Positions 41,927 to 51,642 of a DNA stretch of 61,146 bases are shown here, in pieces; within the stretch, counting starts at the first letter, position 1; each line of letters opens with the position of its first letter. A program made the translations under genes and the position numbers. Below the pieces are notes generated by a model. The model did no database searches. It had not been told where the DNA came from and saw nothing but the letters and a program-made list of their open reading frames with translations. The stretch is from Bacteroidetes bacterium ADurb.Bin145 (GTDB lineage: Bacteria; Bacteroidota; Bacteroidia; Bacteroidales; VadinHA17). Location of the stretch: positions 1-61,146 of the forward strand of contig MWDJ01000018.1 of NCBI GenBank assembly GCA_002070505.1. The letters run 5' to 3'.

Positions 41927-42886
41927 ATGGATGATATTATTCACAAGGGACTTAAACGTAAAGTTGTTATTGTAGGCGCCGGTCTTGTAGGATCAACATA
42001 CGCATATTCATTATCACAAAGCGGTCTGGCTGATGAGATAGTGCTGATCGACAGAAATGAAGAGCTTGTAAAAGGACAGGTACTGGACCTTGTTCATGGG
42101 GAGGCGTTTGTCCCTACAGTGAGCATAAGGGAGGGCAGCAGTGAAGATTATGCTGATGCTCAGCTTATTGTCATAACGGCCGGATCTGCTCAGAAACCCG
42201 GAGAAACACGTCTTCAGCTCCTGAAGAAGAACGCCGATATCGTAGGAAGCATTGCCGGAGAAGTAAGCAGACAGGGATCAAAAGGTGTCATGCTTATTGT
42301 AAGCAATCCTGTCGATGTGATGACCTGGGTAGCTCTTAAGAGTTCAGGATGGGAGAGAGGCAGGGTGATCGGTTCCGGTACAGTTCTTGACAGTGCCCGT
42401 TTCCGTTATCTGCTTGCAAAACATTGCGGGATAGATGTTCATAATGTGCATGCATATATTCTGGGTGAGCATGGAGACAGTGAGTTCGCTGCCTGGTCAA
42501 TGACAAATGTTGCAGGGATGGTAATTGATAATTACTGCCCGGTCTGTAAAAAATGTTCCGACTGGAAGAGCGAAAGGACGATAATTGAACAGCAGGTACG
42601 TGAATCAGCCTATCACATCATAAATGCAAAGGGAGCAACTCATTTTGCTGTCGGGCTTGCTATGGTACGGATCACAGCGGCAATACTGCGTAAGCAGAAC
42701 AGCGTCATGACTGTCTCAGTCTTCCTTAACGGGGAGTTCGGATTAAGGGATGTCTGCCTGAGCGTTCCTTCTATCGTTACAAACACAGGTGTTACAAGAG
42801 TTATTGCCGGTCCTCTGTCGGATCAGGAAATGAAATCGCTAAGGCATTCAGCAGGGATAATAAAAGAAGCGATTGATTCACTTTAA
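41927..42886 (+). CDS. ldh: L-lactate dehydrogenase
   Basis: A 319-residue NAD-dependent 2-hydroxyacid dehydrogenase. The Rossmann motif is VVIVGAGLVGSTYA, the mobile loop AGSAQKPGETRLQLL, SGTVLDSARFR follows, and the active site is LGEHGDSE. Gln in the loop (SAQKPGETR) is the residue that favours lactate over malate; malate dehydrogenases have Arg there. It reduces pyruvate to L-lactate with NADH, which points to fermentative capacity. It is monocistronic. A CxxC at VCKKC is an unusual internal feature without known meaning. Confidence 0.92.
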   Translation: MDDIIHKGLKRKVVIVGAGLVGSTYAYSLSQSGLADEIVLIDRNEELVKGQVLDLVHGEAFVPTVSIREGSSEDYADAQLIVITAGSAQKPGETRLQLLKKNADIVGSIAGEVSRQGSKGVMLIVSNPVDVMTWVALKSSGWERGRVIGSGTVLDSARFRYLLAKHCGIDVHNVHAYILGEHGDSEFAAWSMTNVAGMVIDNYCPVCKKCSDWKSERTIIEQQVRESAYHIINAKGATHFAVGLAMVRITAAILRKQNSVMTVSVFLNGEFGLRDVCLSVPSIVTNTGVTRVIAGPLSDQEMKSLRHSAGIIKEAIDSL

Positions 42887-42987
42887 ACCGTTCAATAACA
42901 TTTTTTACAATTCCTTAAATCAGTTTAATTTGAATTTTCGAAGAAAAAAACTGTACGATCAGCGTCATTCATCGGCCTGGGAATTTA

Positions 42988-44061
42988 TTATTTGCCGTAT
43001 CTTCTGCAATCGAAGAGCAGGTTATTGACTATTGAATTACGTTTATCAAACTGGCTGTAGAAACCGTCGAGATATTTTATCATATCGGTTTTTGACTTTT
43101 CTTTCAGGTATGGGAAATCCCTGATAACTCCATAAATAGCATCCTTGTTATCAGAGAACTCTTTAAGTGCCTTCTCAAAATCCTGCTTCTCCCTGCACAG
43201 TCCAAGGTAGGCCCGCTCCCGTACTGATTTAATGTCAACGCCTTCTCCGGGAACAGCATAATCAGTATCGACAATACCGGAATAATCGAAATCGTATGGT
43301 ATGCATATTCCAAGGTCGGGTCTGTCTGACTGGCCGCTCTGGAGCACCACTACATTGTGCTGGTTCCCGACAGCCCAGTCGACATTACCGATCATATAAT
43401 TGAATATTGCCATTCTGTCGAACATGTCCGGTTTGATTATATTTCTATGCAGTGTTCGTAATGGTACTTCAAAGGAATTGAGCCGTTTTGACAGTAAATC
43501 AACCGGTTCTATGGCAAAAGCAAACTGCCTGTCTCTTTTATTCGCATCTCCTGTATTGATGTAATTGATCCTTAATAATCTGACTTTAAAACTATAATCA
43601 GTAAGTATGTTATATATTTTATATACAAGGTATTCCCTCAACAGGTAATCTTCCTGCCCTTTCTTGCAGATTGTGACCATCTTCAGCTTGTTTATTTTAT
43701 TGAATTCTTTACCGACGGAGTCCTTTGCTTTGAAATTGAGCAGAAGCGGTGGGAAATCACAATATTCGCGGCGCATTATACCGCGCGAGCGGAGCTTAAT
43801 GTTCCTTGTAATGGAATCATTTTCTCCTGTGTAGTAGGTAAGTACTGCATCAAGGTATTCCTCATCAGACCTCTTTCTCTTATAATATTTTATGTCGAAA
43901 CTAAGAGATATATCCAACACTTCATCCTTTGAAAAAAGATTGTAATCATCAGGTAAAGTATCTGTTACCGAATAAACAGTGTCGGCAGCATCATTCTGGC
44001 TCAATAAAGGTGTACTTATTAATCCGGACAGAATAAGCAAGAGCAGTAAAGTTTTCTTCAT
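42988..44061 (-). CDS. Exported CotH-like (atypical kinase fold) protein
   Basis: A 357-residue protein with a signal peptide ending LLSQ. Weak similarity to CotH-type kinases is suggested by RSRGIMRREYCDFPPLLL near residue 95, NKLKMVTICKK (possible ATP-binding Lys), FNYMIGNVDWAVGNQHNVVV (catalytic-loop-like, with Asp and Asn) and PYDFDYSG (DFD in place of DFG). It is divergent from a PPP-type phosphatase gene, also exported. The kinase assignment is based on motif order only; it could be a related but inactive fold. Confidence 0.55.
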   Translation of the reverse strand: MKKTLLLLLILSGLISTPLLSQNDAADTVYSVTDTLPDDYNLFSKDEVLDISLSFDIKYYKRKRSDEEYLDAVLTYYTGENDSITRNIKLRSRGIMRREYCDFPPLLLNFKAKDSVGKEFNKINKLKMVTICKKGQEDYLLREYLVYKIYNILTDYSFKVRLLRINYINTGDANKRDRQFAFAIEPVDLLSKRLNSFEVPLRTLHRNIIKPDMFDRMAIFNYMIGNVDWAVGNQHNVVVLQSGQSDRPDLGICIPYDFDYSGIVDTDYAVPGEGVDIKSVRERAYLGLCREKQDFEKALKEFSDNKDAIYGVIRDFPYLKEKSKTDMIKYLDGFYSQFDKRNSIVNNLLFDCRRYGK

Positions 44062-44219
44062 TTTATCATGATTCTTTCATTTCCTGGCCTCCGATACCAA
44101 ATTTATGAAATTTAATCGATTAACATATATAAACCATTTGGCTCAGAATTTGTTTTATAATGCATAGTTAATTTATTTAATTTTAGGGTGTCTTTTTGTC
44201 TTTAGAATTAGCGGGAATA

Positions 44220-45314
44220 ATGAACAGCTTAGTAAGATTATTACTATTCATATTATTTTCCATTAGTACACCTCTCCTTGGCCAGCAGGTACCAGTTTCT
44301 CCGGGAGCGATAGATGATGGACCCTATTTTTTCAAATCAAACGATACGATCGCTGCTATATGGATAAAGAATAATAATCTTTATAGCAGGATTATTTTGC
44401 CGGATAATTTTGCAGGGATCAGATCGATGTTCGGTTTTTCTTTTAATTACAATTATCTCGTAAAAACTTTCCGGCAGTCACCAGGGTTCAGTCAGAAGTT
44501 CACGGATGTCGACAATATTTGTGTAATAAGTGATATTCACGGGAATTTTGAGAGCTATATCACTTTGTTGAAAGGTGCATCAGTAATTGACGGGAATCTG
44601 AGGTGGAAATTTGGCAAGGGACATCTTGTAATACTTGGAGACATATTTGACAGGGGAGAAAAAGTGACTGAGATCCTGTGGCATGTATTTGATCTCGAAA
44701 AACAGGCGTTAGGAGCAGGAGGCAGGGTTCATTTAATTCTTGGTAATCATGAACTTATGGTACTGAGTGGTGATCTCAGGTATATACATGAGAAATACCT
44801 GATAACGCAAATGCTCACCGGAATAAGCTATTCGGGACTATTTTCGGGGAACAGCATCCTGGGAATGTGGTTACGGTCGAAACCTGCAGCTGTGACGATC
44901 AATGATATTCTCTTCATTCATGGCGGGATTTCCGTTGATATGATCGAAAACGGATTAACGGTGAAGGATATCAATGAAGCTATTTATAATGATCTTATTG
45001 GCAAGGAACCGGTTGATTCTTCTCACATCATTAAACTTGATCTGCTGATTGGTGATAACGGACCATTATGGTACAGGGGTTTCTTTTCAGAAACAGGTAT
45101 AGATAACCAGAACCTGGATAAGATCCTGGCCTTTTATGGTGTAAATCATATAATTGTCGGGCATACTCCCGGCAATGTGATCCGGTCAGTTAACAATGAT
45201 AAGATATTCGGGGTTGATGCAGGTATAACTAACGGCCTGCCCGGAGAACTCCTGCTGATAAAAAAAGGGGAATTCTTCCGGGTAGACTCTTCCGGGATCA
45301 GAACAAAATTATGA
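44220..45314 (+). CDS. Exported PPP-family (Shewanella-like) protein phosphatase
   Basis: About 364 residues from the ATG at 44220; a TTG start at 44196 is possible but gives a poorer signal peptide. The signal peptide ends near LLGQ. All PPP metallophosphatase motifs are present: SDIHGN, GDIFDRGEK, GNHEL, HGGIS and VGHTPG. These bind two metals and hydrolyse phosphoesters, often on Ser/Thr or Tyr phosphoproteins. Being exported, it acts in the periplasm. Its neighbour across the divergent promoter is a CotH-like, kinase-type protein. Confidence 0.85.
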   Translation: MNSLVRLLLFILFSISTPLLGQQVPVSPGAIDDGPYFFKSNDTIAAIWIKNNNLYSRIILPDNFAGIRSMFGFSFNYNYLVKTFRQSPGFSQKFTDVDNICVISDIHGNFESYITLLKGASVIDGNLRWKFGKGHLVILGDIFDRGEKVTEILWHVFDLEKQALGAGGRVHLILGNHELMVLSGDLRYIHEKYLITQMLTGISYSGLFSGNSILGMWLRSKPAAVTINDILFIHGGISVDMIENGLTVKDINEAIYNDLIGKEPVDSSHIIKLDLLIGDNGPLWYRGFFSETGIDNQNLDKILAFYGVNHIIVGHTPGNVIRSVNNDKIFGVDAGITNGLPGELLLIKKGEFFRVDSSGIRTKL

Positions 45315-45316
45315 CA

Positions 45317-45835
45317 CTAATCAAGTGCCCCGGCGGTTATTGTTGCATCAAAGAGCACTCCTGCATTGAATGCCATAGGTCCGCTGGCTGTTCCTGAAGC
45401 AGTCAGAGTGATTTTCTTTTCATTCTTCAGCTTTTCGCCAGCCTGATTAAGTTTTGCAGCGTCGACTGCCGGAGTGAATGAATTGTTTGTTGAGGTGATG
45501 TTGTTCTGTGTAAACAAAGTCCCGACACCTGCTACATCAAGCGACAAGGTATTGATTGTCTGCTCTGGGATAAGACCTGTAATTGTGATCACTACAGATT
45601 TAAGGTCAATTTTCCTCAGTTTGTTGAGGTATGGCTCTACATCCTCATTATCAGCAAGTTTAAGTTCACTTGAAGCTGTGTAGTTTAAGGTGGCTTTATT
45701 TCCTGAGCTTACCGTAACAGGTATGTTAACTGTCAGATCGGTCGAGAAATCAACCTCTCCAAGTCCTTTTATCCAATCGCATCCTGTGAGAGCGATGGCT
45801 GTCGCGAAAAGCAACAATGTCATTGTTTTTTTCAT
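45317..45835 (-). CDS. Lipoprotein of unknown function
   Basis: A 172-residue lipoprotein (lipobox LTGC) whose mature part is mostly beta-strand: TDLTVNIPVTVSSGNKATLNY, KIDLKSVVITITGLIPEQTI and ITLTASGTASGPMAFNAGV. The LRKIDLKSVVITITG segment resembles small Bacteroidota lipoproteins with a jelly-roll-like domain. It is convergent with the phosphatase gene (2 bp apart). No function can be assigned. Confidence 0.75.
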   Translation of the reverse strand: MKKTMTLLLFATAIALTGCDWIKGLGEVDFSTDLTVNIPVTVSSGNKATLNYTASSELKLADNEDVEPYLNKLRKIDLKSVVITITGLIPEQTINTLSLDVAGVGTLFTQNNITSTNNSFTPAVDAAKLNQAGEKLKNEKKITLTASGTASGPMAFNAGVLFDATITAGALD

Positions 45836-46165
45836 GGGATTTAAATATTGGTTTTTATTATTTAATTATTAATAACATCCTCGCCGGACAAAAGTTCATT
45901 GACAGCCGGATTCTTATGGAAAGTCAATAATTATTGAATCTGGTTGATCCAATTTTCGGGCTTCTATATAGTGTAAATATAAGAAAAATCCCCGAAATAA
46001 ACAAAGATCTCAGGCATTCTTTTACTGATTTTATGACGCATTACAGCTTTTCTTTTACTTACGGCTGATTTTTCATATTTCGTATAAATCATAAGCAGCT
46101 TTGATAAAGATCTTAAAAAACGTTGATTACATTTAAGTCGCGAAATTTTATCGATAATTATACAA
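45836..46165. other. Intergenic region before glpD
   Basis: About 330 bp of AT-rich DNA between divergent genes. A minus-strand frame (45964-46197) overlaps the glpD start and is not accepted. No clear promoter pair, RNA gene or repeat was seen; TTACATTTA near 46124 is a weak -7 candidate for glpD. Confidence 0.35.
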
Positions 46166-47764
46166 ATGAATCCGATTAAGTCTGCTGTTGATCTCAACAG
46201 GGAAGAATTTATTGACCAGCTTAAAAGTCCTCATAACGACTGGGATTTTATTATTGCTGGAGGAGGAGCTACCGGCCTTGGCATAGCAGTTGATGCTGCC
46301 AGCAGGGGGTTCAGGACTCTACTTCTGGAGCAATCCGACTTTGCAAAAGCAACCTCAAGCAGGAGTACAAAACTTGTTCACGGAGGAGTACGTTACCTCC
46401 AGAAAGGCGATGTGTCTCTTGTCAGGGAAGCTCTGAAGGAAAGAGGGTATCTCGCTAAAAATGCGCCTCATCTGGTGAAGAGCCAGCGTTTTATAATTGG
46501 AAATTTTAAGTGGTGGGAGAGACCTTTCTATACTATCGGGCTCACTTTTTATGACCTGCTTTCAGGTTCCATGTCAATGGGACGATCGCTGCCCATGAGC
46601 AGGAAGGAGGTTATAAGATCGATCCCGGGAATAGTTCAGGAAGGGCTGAGAGGAGGAGTGATCTTTTATGACGGCCAGTTTGACGATTCCCGTCTTGCAA
46701 TAAACCTGATGCAAACTGCCGTTGAACATGGTGCAACAGTGATAAATTATTGCCGTGTATCAGCACTTTTGAAAGATAATAAAGGTAAGATCACCGGAGT
46801 TGTTGCAGAAGATATGCTTGACAATTCAAAATTCAATCTCAATGGACGCTGCATCATTAACGCAACCGGGATATTTGTTGATGAGCTGATTAAAATTGAT
46901 AATCCTTCCATGAAACCGCTTGTAAGGCCCAGCCAGGGGATACACCTCGTGGTCGACAAGTCATTCCTGGGAGGCGATGATGCTATTATGGTTCCCAAAA
47001 CAAGTGATGGAAGGGTTATGTTTGGAGTGCCATGGCATAATCGTGTCATCCTGGGGACTACTGATATACCTGTAAAGGACTTTGTTCTTGAGCCAAAAGC
47101 ACTTGATGAAGAGATCGATTTTATTCTCGAGACCGCGGGCCGTTACCTCAAAAAGAAGCCGCAGAGAAAAGATGTCCTCTGCGCTTTCGCAGGACTGCGT
47201 CCGCTGGCTGCTCCAAAAAATGATGACGGTTCATCAAAAACAAAGGAGATATCAAGGAGCCATAAACTGGTGGTCTCACAATCCGGACTGGTTTCAATCA
47301 CAGGCGGCAAATGGACAACCTACCGCAGGATGGCTGAAGATACAGTAAACGCTGCTTTAAAGTTTTCAGGGCTGGAATTCAGGCAATGCAAAACCAAAAA
47401 CCTGCATATTCACGGTTATAAACAGAACCCTGACCTGAATGACCGGTTATATGTCTACGGAAGCGACCGGGATCAGTTAATCAGTTTTTTAAGAGAAGAT
47501 CCTGCACGTGAAAAGAAACTGCACCCTGATTATGAGATGACAACCGGAGAGGTAATCTGGGCTGTAAGGAAAGAAATGGCCCGGACTGTTGATGATGTCC
47601 TGGCAAGAAGGATAAGATTATTATTCCTCGATGCCAGAGCTGCGGTAATCATAGCACCAAGCGTAGCGGAAATAATGGCTGAAGAGCTAAACAAATCCGG
47701 CGAATGGCAAAAGCAGCAGGTTAATGAATTTTCTGAAATAGCTAAAGCCTATATTATTTCCTGA
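46166..47764 (+). CDS. glpD: Aerobic-type FAD glycerol-3-phosphate dehydrogenase
   Basis: A 532-residue flavoprotein that oxidises glycerol-3-phosphate to dihydroxyacetone phosphate and feeds electrons to quinone. The FAD motif IIAGGGATGLGIAVDAASRG is followed by ATSSRSTKLVHGGVRYL, the GlpD signature. GLRPLAAPK and SITGGKWTTYRRMAED complete the oxidase fold, and the C-terminal DAO_C domain ends the protein. It stands alone, 4 bp from the convergent YqeY gene. Confidence 0.93.
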   Translation: MNPIKSAVDLNREEFIDQLKSPHNDWDFIIAGGGATGLGIAVDAASRGFRTLLLEQSDFAKATSSRSTKLVHGGVRYLQKGDVSLVREALKERGYLAKNAPHLVKSQRFIIGNFKWWERPFYTIGLTFYDLLSGSMSMGRSLPMSRKEVIRSIPGIVQEGLRGGVIFYDGQFDDSRLAINLMQTAVEHGATVINYCRVSALLKDNKGKITGVVAEDMLDNSKFNLNGRCIINATGIFVDELIKIDNPSMKPLVRPSQGIHLVVDKSFLGGDDAIMVPKTSDGRVMFGVPWHNRVILGTTDIPVKDFVLEPKALDEEIDFILETAGRYLKKKPQRKDVLCAFAGLRPLAAPKNDDGSSKTKEISRSHKLVVSQSGLVSITGGKWTTYRRMAEDTVNAALKFSGLEFRQCKTKNLHIHGYKQNPDLNDRLYVYGSDRDQLISFLREDPAREKKLHPDYEMTTGEVIWAVRKEMARTVDDVLARRIRLLFLDARAAVIIAPSVAEIMAEELNKSGEWQKQQVNEFSEIAKAYIIS

Positions 47765-47768
47765 GAGT

Positions 47769-48218
47769 TCACTTAAGCAGATCCTTCACCATAGCCGAAA
47801 TTTCTTTTCCGTCGGCTTTCCCTGCCAGCTCTTTCATAGCTGTTCCCATTACCTTTCCCAGGTCGGCAGACGATTTCGCCCCGACACGTTCGATAATGCC
47901 TTTAATGACGGCTTTGAGATCCTCACTGCTCATCTTTGCCGGCAGGTATTTCTCAAGTATCTCAGCTTCAGCAATTTCATTCTCATAAAGATCAGCCCTG
48001 TTCTTTTCTTTATAGATAGCCGCGGATTCTCTTCTCTGTTTAACTAATTTCTGGATGATCTTCAGTTCTTCCTCAGGGGTAAGGGCCGAATCAGCACCTT
48101 TCTCGCTCCGGGCAAGTAAGAAAGCAGTCTTTGCAGCTCTGATAGCTTCAAGTGCGACTTTGTTCCTGGCTTTCATCGCTTCTGTGAGATCGTGTGCAAT
48201 TTTCTCTGTAAGTGACAT
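47769..48218 (-). CDS. GatB/YqeY domain protein
   Basis: A 149-residue stand-alone YqeY protein of the type KIAHDLTEAMKARNKVALEA, with EELKIIQKLVKQRRESA and the C-terminal QxM-like region (LGKVMGTAMKELAGKADG). The domain is the tRNA-interacting tail of the GatB amidotransferase subunit. Stand-alone members are widespread and may act on tRNA or on mischarged tRNA, though the reaction is unknown. It is convergent with glpD. Confidence 0.93.
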   Translation of the reverse strand: MSLTEKIAHDLTEAMKARNKVALEAIRAAKTAFLLARSEKGADSALTPEEELKIIQKLVKQRRESAAIYKEKNRADLYENEIAEAEILEKYLPAKMSSEDLKAVIKGIIERVGAKSSADLGKVMGTAMKELAGKADGKEISAMVKDLLK

Positions 48219-48442
48219 GACAGTATTATTTGATTTTCTTACAAAATTAGAAAATCATTTCAGACTTCAATTATGATTATATCCGTTTATAGGCTTCAAA
48301 GCTACAGGTCAAATCCGGGTTTTAACAAAATTTTAATACTTTTGGTGAGATTTTTTTTAAGGCAGCTCTTCTTTAAAAGGAAGTCAAATCTTATTTTTGC
48401 CGATTATCATTTTAATCATATATCAAATTAAGGAGGAAATTT

Positions 48443-49591
48443 ATGTCGTTACATGCTAAATTTATCCGTTTGTCTCTTTCGGTTTTCGTTGGATTATTCC
48501 TGAGTGGTCATTTAACCACGAAAGCAGGAGATTTTGAACTTTATACTCCATTTCGCAGGATTGCTGTACCTCCGGGCGAATCTATCGATTATTCCATTGA
48601 TGTAATTAATAATACTGATGGAACCAAGGAGGCTGACCTTACAATAACAGGTATGCCGGCAGGATGGAATTACACTTTGAAATATGGTGCATATGTGATA
48701 CGTCAGATATCAGTTCTGCCGGGTGAAAAGAAAAGTCTGAGTCTGAAGGTTGAAGTTCCCCTGAAAATCAATAAAGGCACCTACAGGTTCCAGGTTGTTG
48801 CAGGAGATCTCTATTCACTGCCGCTGATCGTTACGGTATCGGAGCAGGGTACTTTCAAGACCGAATTCACATCCACACAGCCTTATATGGAAGGTATAGC
48901 TACCTCCACTTTCAATTACCAGGCTACATTGAAGAACAGCACTCCCGAATTGCAGCATTACGGTTTATCAGCTGATGCGCCGGCAGGCTGGGTGGTCGTA
49001 TTCCGTCCCAACTACAGGCAGGCTACAGCTGTTGATCTCGAGGCAAACAGTAAGGTAGACGTAGCTATCGATATTGATCCGCCGGACAAGACCCCGAAAG
49101 GTACCTACAGGATACCGGTAAGGGCTTTTACAAATGAAACATCTGCCAATATTGATCTTGAAGTTGTGATCACCGGTACCTATAGTATGAATCTTACAAC
49201 GCCGACCGGCTTGCTAAGCACTTCTGTCACAGCCGGTGATACCAAACGTCTGCCTATGCTTATAAACAATACCGGTTCGTCTGAACTGCATAATATTACA
49301 ATAGCTGCAGAAGCTCCCATAAACTGGAAAGTGACATTCGAACCTGACAGGATTGATATGATCCCCCCTGGAGGATCGGCCAGGATCTTTACCATAATAA
49401 ACGCAGATAAAAAAGCTATCGCTGGCGATTACATAGTGACGGTCGAATCTGTTGTCCCCGAAACATCCTCCAAAGTATCTTTCAGGGTCATCGTAAAAAC
49501 TCCGATGATATGGGGCTGGCTAGGTATATTCATTATAATCGGTGCTCTGGGACTTGTATTCTATCTGTTCCGAAAGTATGGAAGGAGGTAA
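48443..49591 (+). CDS. Exported NEW3-domain membrane protein
   Basis: A 382-residue exported protein with a signal peptide, about three Ig-like NEW3 domains and a C-terminal anchor (WGWLGIFIIIGALGLVFYLF) followed by RKYGRR. The domains show the PPGESIDYSIDVINNT, MPAGWNYTLKYG and PGEKKSLSLKVEVP pattern. A perfect AAGGAGG (48430-48436) precedes the start, unusual for this phylum, and TATTTTTG at 48392-48399 is a candidate -7 element. The ABC ATPase gene follows after 3 bp, so it is probably an accessory subunit of that exporter. Confidence 0.82.
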   Translation: MSLHAKFIRLSLSVFVGLFLSGHLTTKAGDFELYTPFRRIAVPPGESIDYSIDVINNTDGTKEADLTITGMPAGWNYTLKYGAYVIRQISVLPGEKKSLSLKVEVPLKINKGTYRFQVVAGDLYSLPLIVTVSEQGTFKTEFTSTQPYMEGIATSTFNYQATLKNSTPELQHYGLSADAPAGWVVVFRPNYRQATAVDLEANSKVDVAIDIDPPDKTPKGTYRIPVRAFTNETSANIDLEVVITGTYSMNLTTPTGLLSTSVTAGDTKRLPMLINNTGSSELHNITIAAEAPINWKVTFEPDRIDMIPPGGSARIFTIINADKKAIAGDYIVTVESVVPETSSKVSFRVIVKTPMIWGWLGIFIIIGALGLVFYLFRKYGRR

Positions 49592-49594
49592 TAC

Positions 49595-50581
49595 ATGGAT
49601 TCTTCTGTCATTGAGTTTACTGATCTGACGAAAAAGTACGGATCATTCACAGCAGTCGATAGGCTTAACCTTTCAATAAAGGAGGGAGAAATATTTGGTT
49701 TACTGGGGCCCAACGGGGCAGGTAAATCGACAACTATTCTCATGATGCTGGGATTGACCGAACCTACTTTCGGATCTGTAACAGTCTGTGGGATCAATTC
49801 TACGACAAACCCGGTTGATGTCAAGAAAAAAGCAGGTTACCTGCCTGAAGATGTTGGTTTCTATGATGATTATACAGGTTTTGAAAACCTTATGTACTCA
49901 GCCAGGTTGAACAGCATACCTGAAAACGAGGCAAAGGAAAAAGTGACGTACCTGCTCGACAGGGTCGGATTATCAGATCAATCAACCAAGAAAGCCGGGA
50001 AATACTCAAGAGGTATGCGTCAGCGGCTTGGTCTGGCTGATGTGCTTATTAAAAGTCCCGAAGTGATAATTCTCGATGAGCCTACGCTCGGCATTGATCC
50101 GAAAGGAGTTAATGAATTCCTCGATCTTATTGTGAGACTGAGCCGTGAAGAGAAAAATACTGTACTGCTTTCCTCTCATCACCTGCACCAGGTACAAAAA
50201 ATCTGTGACCGTGTAGGATTGTTCGTCGGAGGCAAGCTGATAGCTCTGGGAGACATAAAGACTTTGTCCCAGCAACTTTTCTCCCATGAACCTTTCATAA
50301 TTGAGGCAGGAGTGGATTCATCATTGAAGGGGCTTGGTGCAGACCGGCCTTTTCAGCATCTCGCGGAAGATCTTGAATCACAGATCAGGACTATACAGGG
50401 TGTTGTATCAGTTGTAAGGGATAATGATCTTTTCAGGATCACAGCCTCGGATGATATTACAGGCGACATCGCTAAAGCGATAGTAGGATCAGGGTTACAA
50501 TTGAAATCGCTCTCGAGGAAAGAATATGGGCTGGATGATATTTATAACCGTTATTTCGAAGAGAATGGAAATAGTAAATAA
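49595..50581 (+). CDS. ABC exporter ATP-binding protein
   Basis: A 328-residue ATPase of the ABC-2 exporter class. Walker A is GPNGAGKST, the Q-loop YLPEDVGFYDD, the signature YSRGMRQRLGLADVL, Walker B VIILDEPTLGIDP and the H-loop SSHHLHQV. The C-terminal 80 residues form an extra domain usual in CcmA/NatA/NosF-like ATPases. It is preceded by a NEW3-domain protein and followed, with a 17-bp overlap, by its permease. The substrate is unknown; NosF-type copper or antibiotic export are alternatives. Confidence 0.9.
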   Translation: MDSSVIEFTDLTKKYGSFTAVDRLNLSIKEGEIFGLLGPNGAGKSTTILMMLGLTEPTFGSVTVCGINSTTNPVDVKKKAGYLPEDVGFYDDYTGFENLMYSARLNSIPENEAKEKVTYLLDRVGLSDQSTKKAGKYSRGMRQRLGLADVLIKSPEVIILDEPTLGIDPKGVNEFLDLIVRLSREEKNTVLLSSHHLHQVQKICDRVGLFVGGKLIALGDIKTLSQQLFSHEPFIIEAGVDSSLKGLGADRPFQHLAEDLESQIRTIQGVVSVVRDNDLFRITASDDITGDIAKAIVGSGLQLKSLSRKEYGLDDIYNRYFEENGNSK

Positions 50582-51638
50582 TTTGTCCGACCGGATACGG
50601 AAGCTGAAAGACAGCAGTTTCATAAGAAGCATAAGATCTGCCCTTTCTGTTGGTGAAAGGCCTGCTTATGAATATCACAGCGGAACTCCCGGTCCTTTTG
50701 CAGTAATGATCAAAAAGGAAATTTCTGATCATATCAGGAGCTGGAGATTCATAATATTATTTGTAATAATAATACTTGCCTGTCTGGGATCAGTGCTTTC
50801 CGGATTGCAGGGATTCAGCAACGCTGTTAAAGCGGCAGGACGTGATGAAGAATCATTCTTCTTTCTCAGGCTCTTTACAGCCTCCGACGAAACTCTTCCT
50901 TCTTTCTTTGTATTCATCAGCTTCCTTGGCCCTCTTCTGGGTATTGCAATGGGGTTTGATGCAATAAACATGGAAGAGAATAAGGGGACTATGAGCAGGA
51001 TAATGTCCCATCCTATCCATAGGGATAATATAATAATCGCCAAATTCGTGGCTGCTATTGCTGTTCTTAGCGTGATGTTCTTCTTCCTGGGATTCATCAC
51101 AATAGGATTAGGCATCATTACTATAGGCATCCCGCCGACCCCTCAGGAGTTTCTGAGAATAATGAGTTTCATAATATTAAGTATCCTTTATGTTTCTTTC
51201 TGGCTCAGCCTTTCAATTTTCTTTTCCGTAAGGTTCCGTCAGCCCGCAACTTCTGCCCTGTCAGGTATTGCAGTCTGGCTTTTCCTTACAGTTTTTTACA
51301 GTATTATAGTAAGTGTCATTGCCAAGGCAGCTGCCCCGTCAGAAATGGCATCCACACAGCAGGTTATGAAATACCAGCAGGTTATTGTCGGGTTATTCCG
51401 GATTCTTCCCAGTGAACTGTACAGCGATGCAACAACAACCCTTCTTGTCCCGACTGTTAGAAGCCTTAGTCCGCTCACTCCGGAGAAGATCTATGGTGCT
51501 ATACCCAACGCATCATTACCGCTCGGGCAGAGTATCCTGATCGTATGGCCCCAGATAACAGGACTTATTGCAGCTACAATAATATGTTTTGTGATATCAT
51601 ATGTCACATTTATGAAACGCGAAATACGGTCAAGATAG
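50565..51638 (+). CDS. ABC-2 type permease
   Basis: A 357-residue permease of the NosY/ABC-2 type, using the ATG at 50565. The frame continues upstream to 50526, but that would overlap the ATPase by 56 bp. A cytoplasmic N-terminus of about 65 residues is followed by six hydrophobic helices, including FIILFVIIILACLGSVLSG, IAVLSVMFFFLGFITIGLG and the last one near the C-terminus. The NMEENKGTMSRIMSHPI stretch is characteristic of this permease group. It works with the ATPase just upstream. Confidence 0.9.
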   Translation: MEIVNNLSDRIRKLKDSSFIRSIRSALSVGERPAYEYHSGTPGPFAVMIKKEISDHIRSWRFIILFVIIILACLGSVLSGLQGFSNAVKAAGRDEESFFFLRLFTASDETLPSFFVFISFLGPLLGIAMGFDAINMEENKGTMSRIMSHPIHRDNIIIAKFVAAIAVLSVMFFFLGFITIGLGIITIGIPPTPQEFLRIMSFIILSILYVSFWLSLSIFFSVRFRQPATSALSGIAVWLFLTVFYSIIVSVIAKAAAPSEMASTQQVMKYQQVIVGLFRILPSELYSDATTTLLVPTVRSLSPLTPEKIYGAIPNASLPLGQSILIVWPQITGLIAATIICFVISYVTFMKREIRSR

Positions 51639-51642
51639 TTGT

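Noticed and set aside
45964-46197. 77-codon minus-strand frame before glpD
   Set aside because: Overlaps the glpD start and shows no protein family features.
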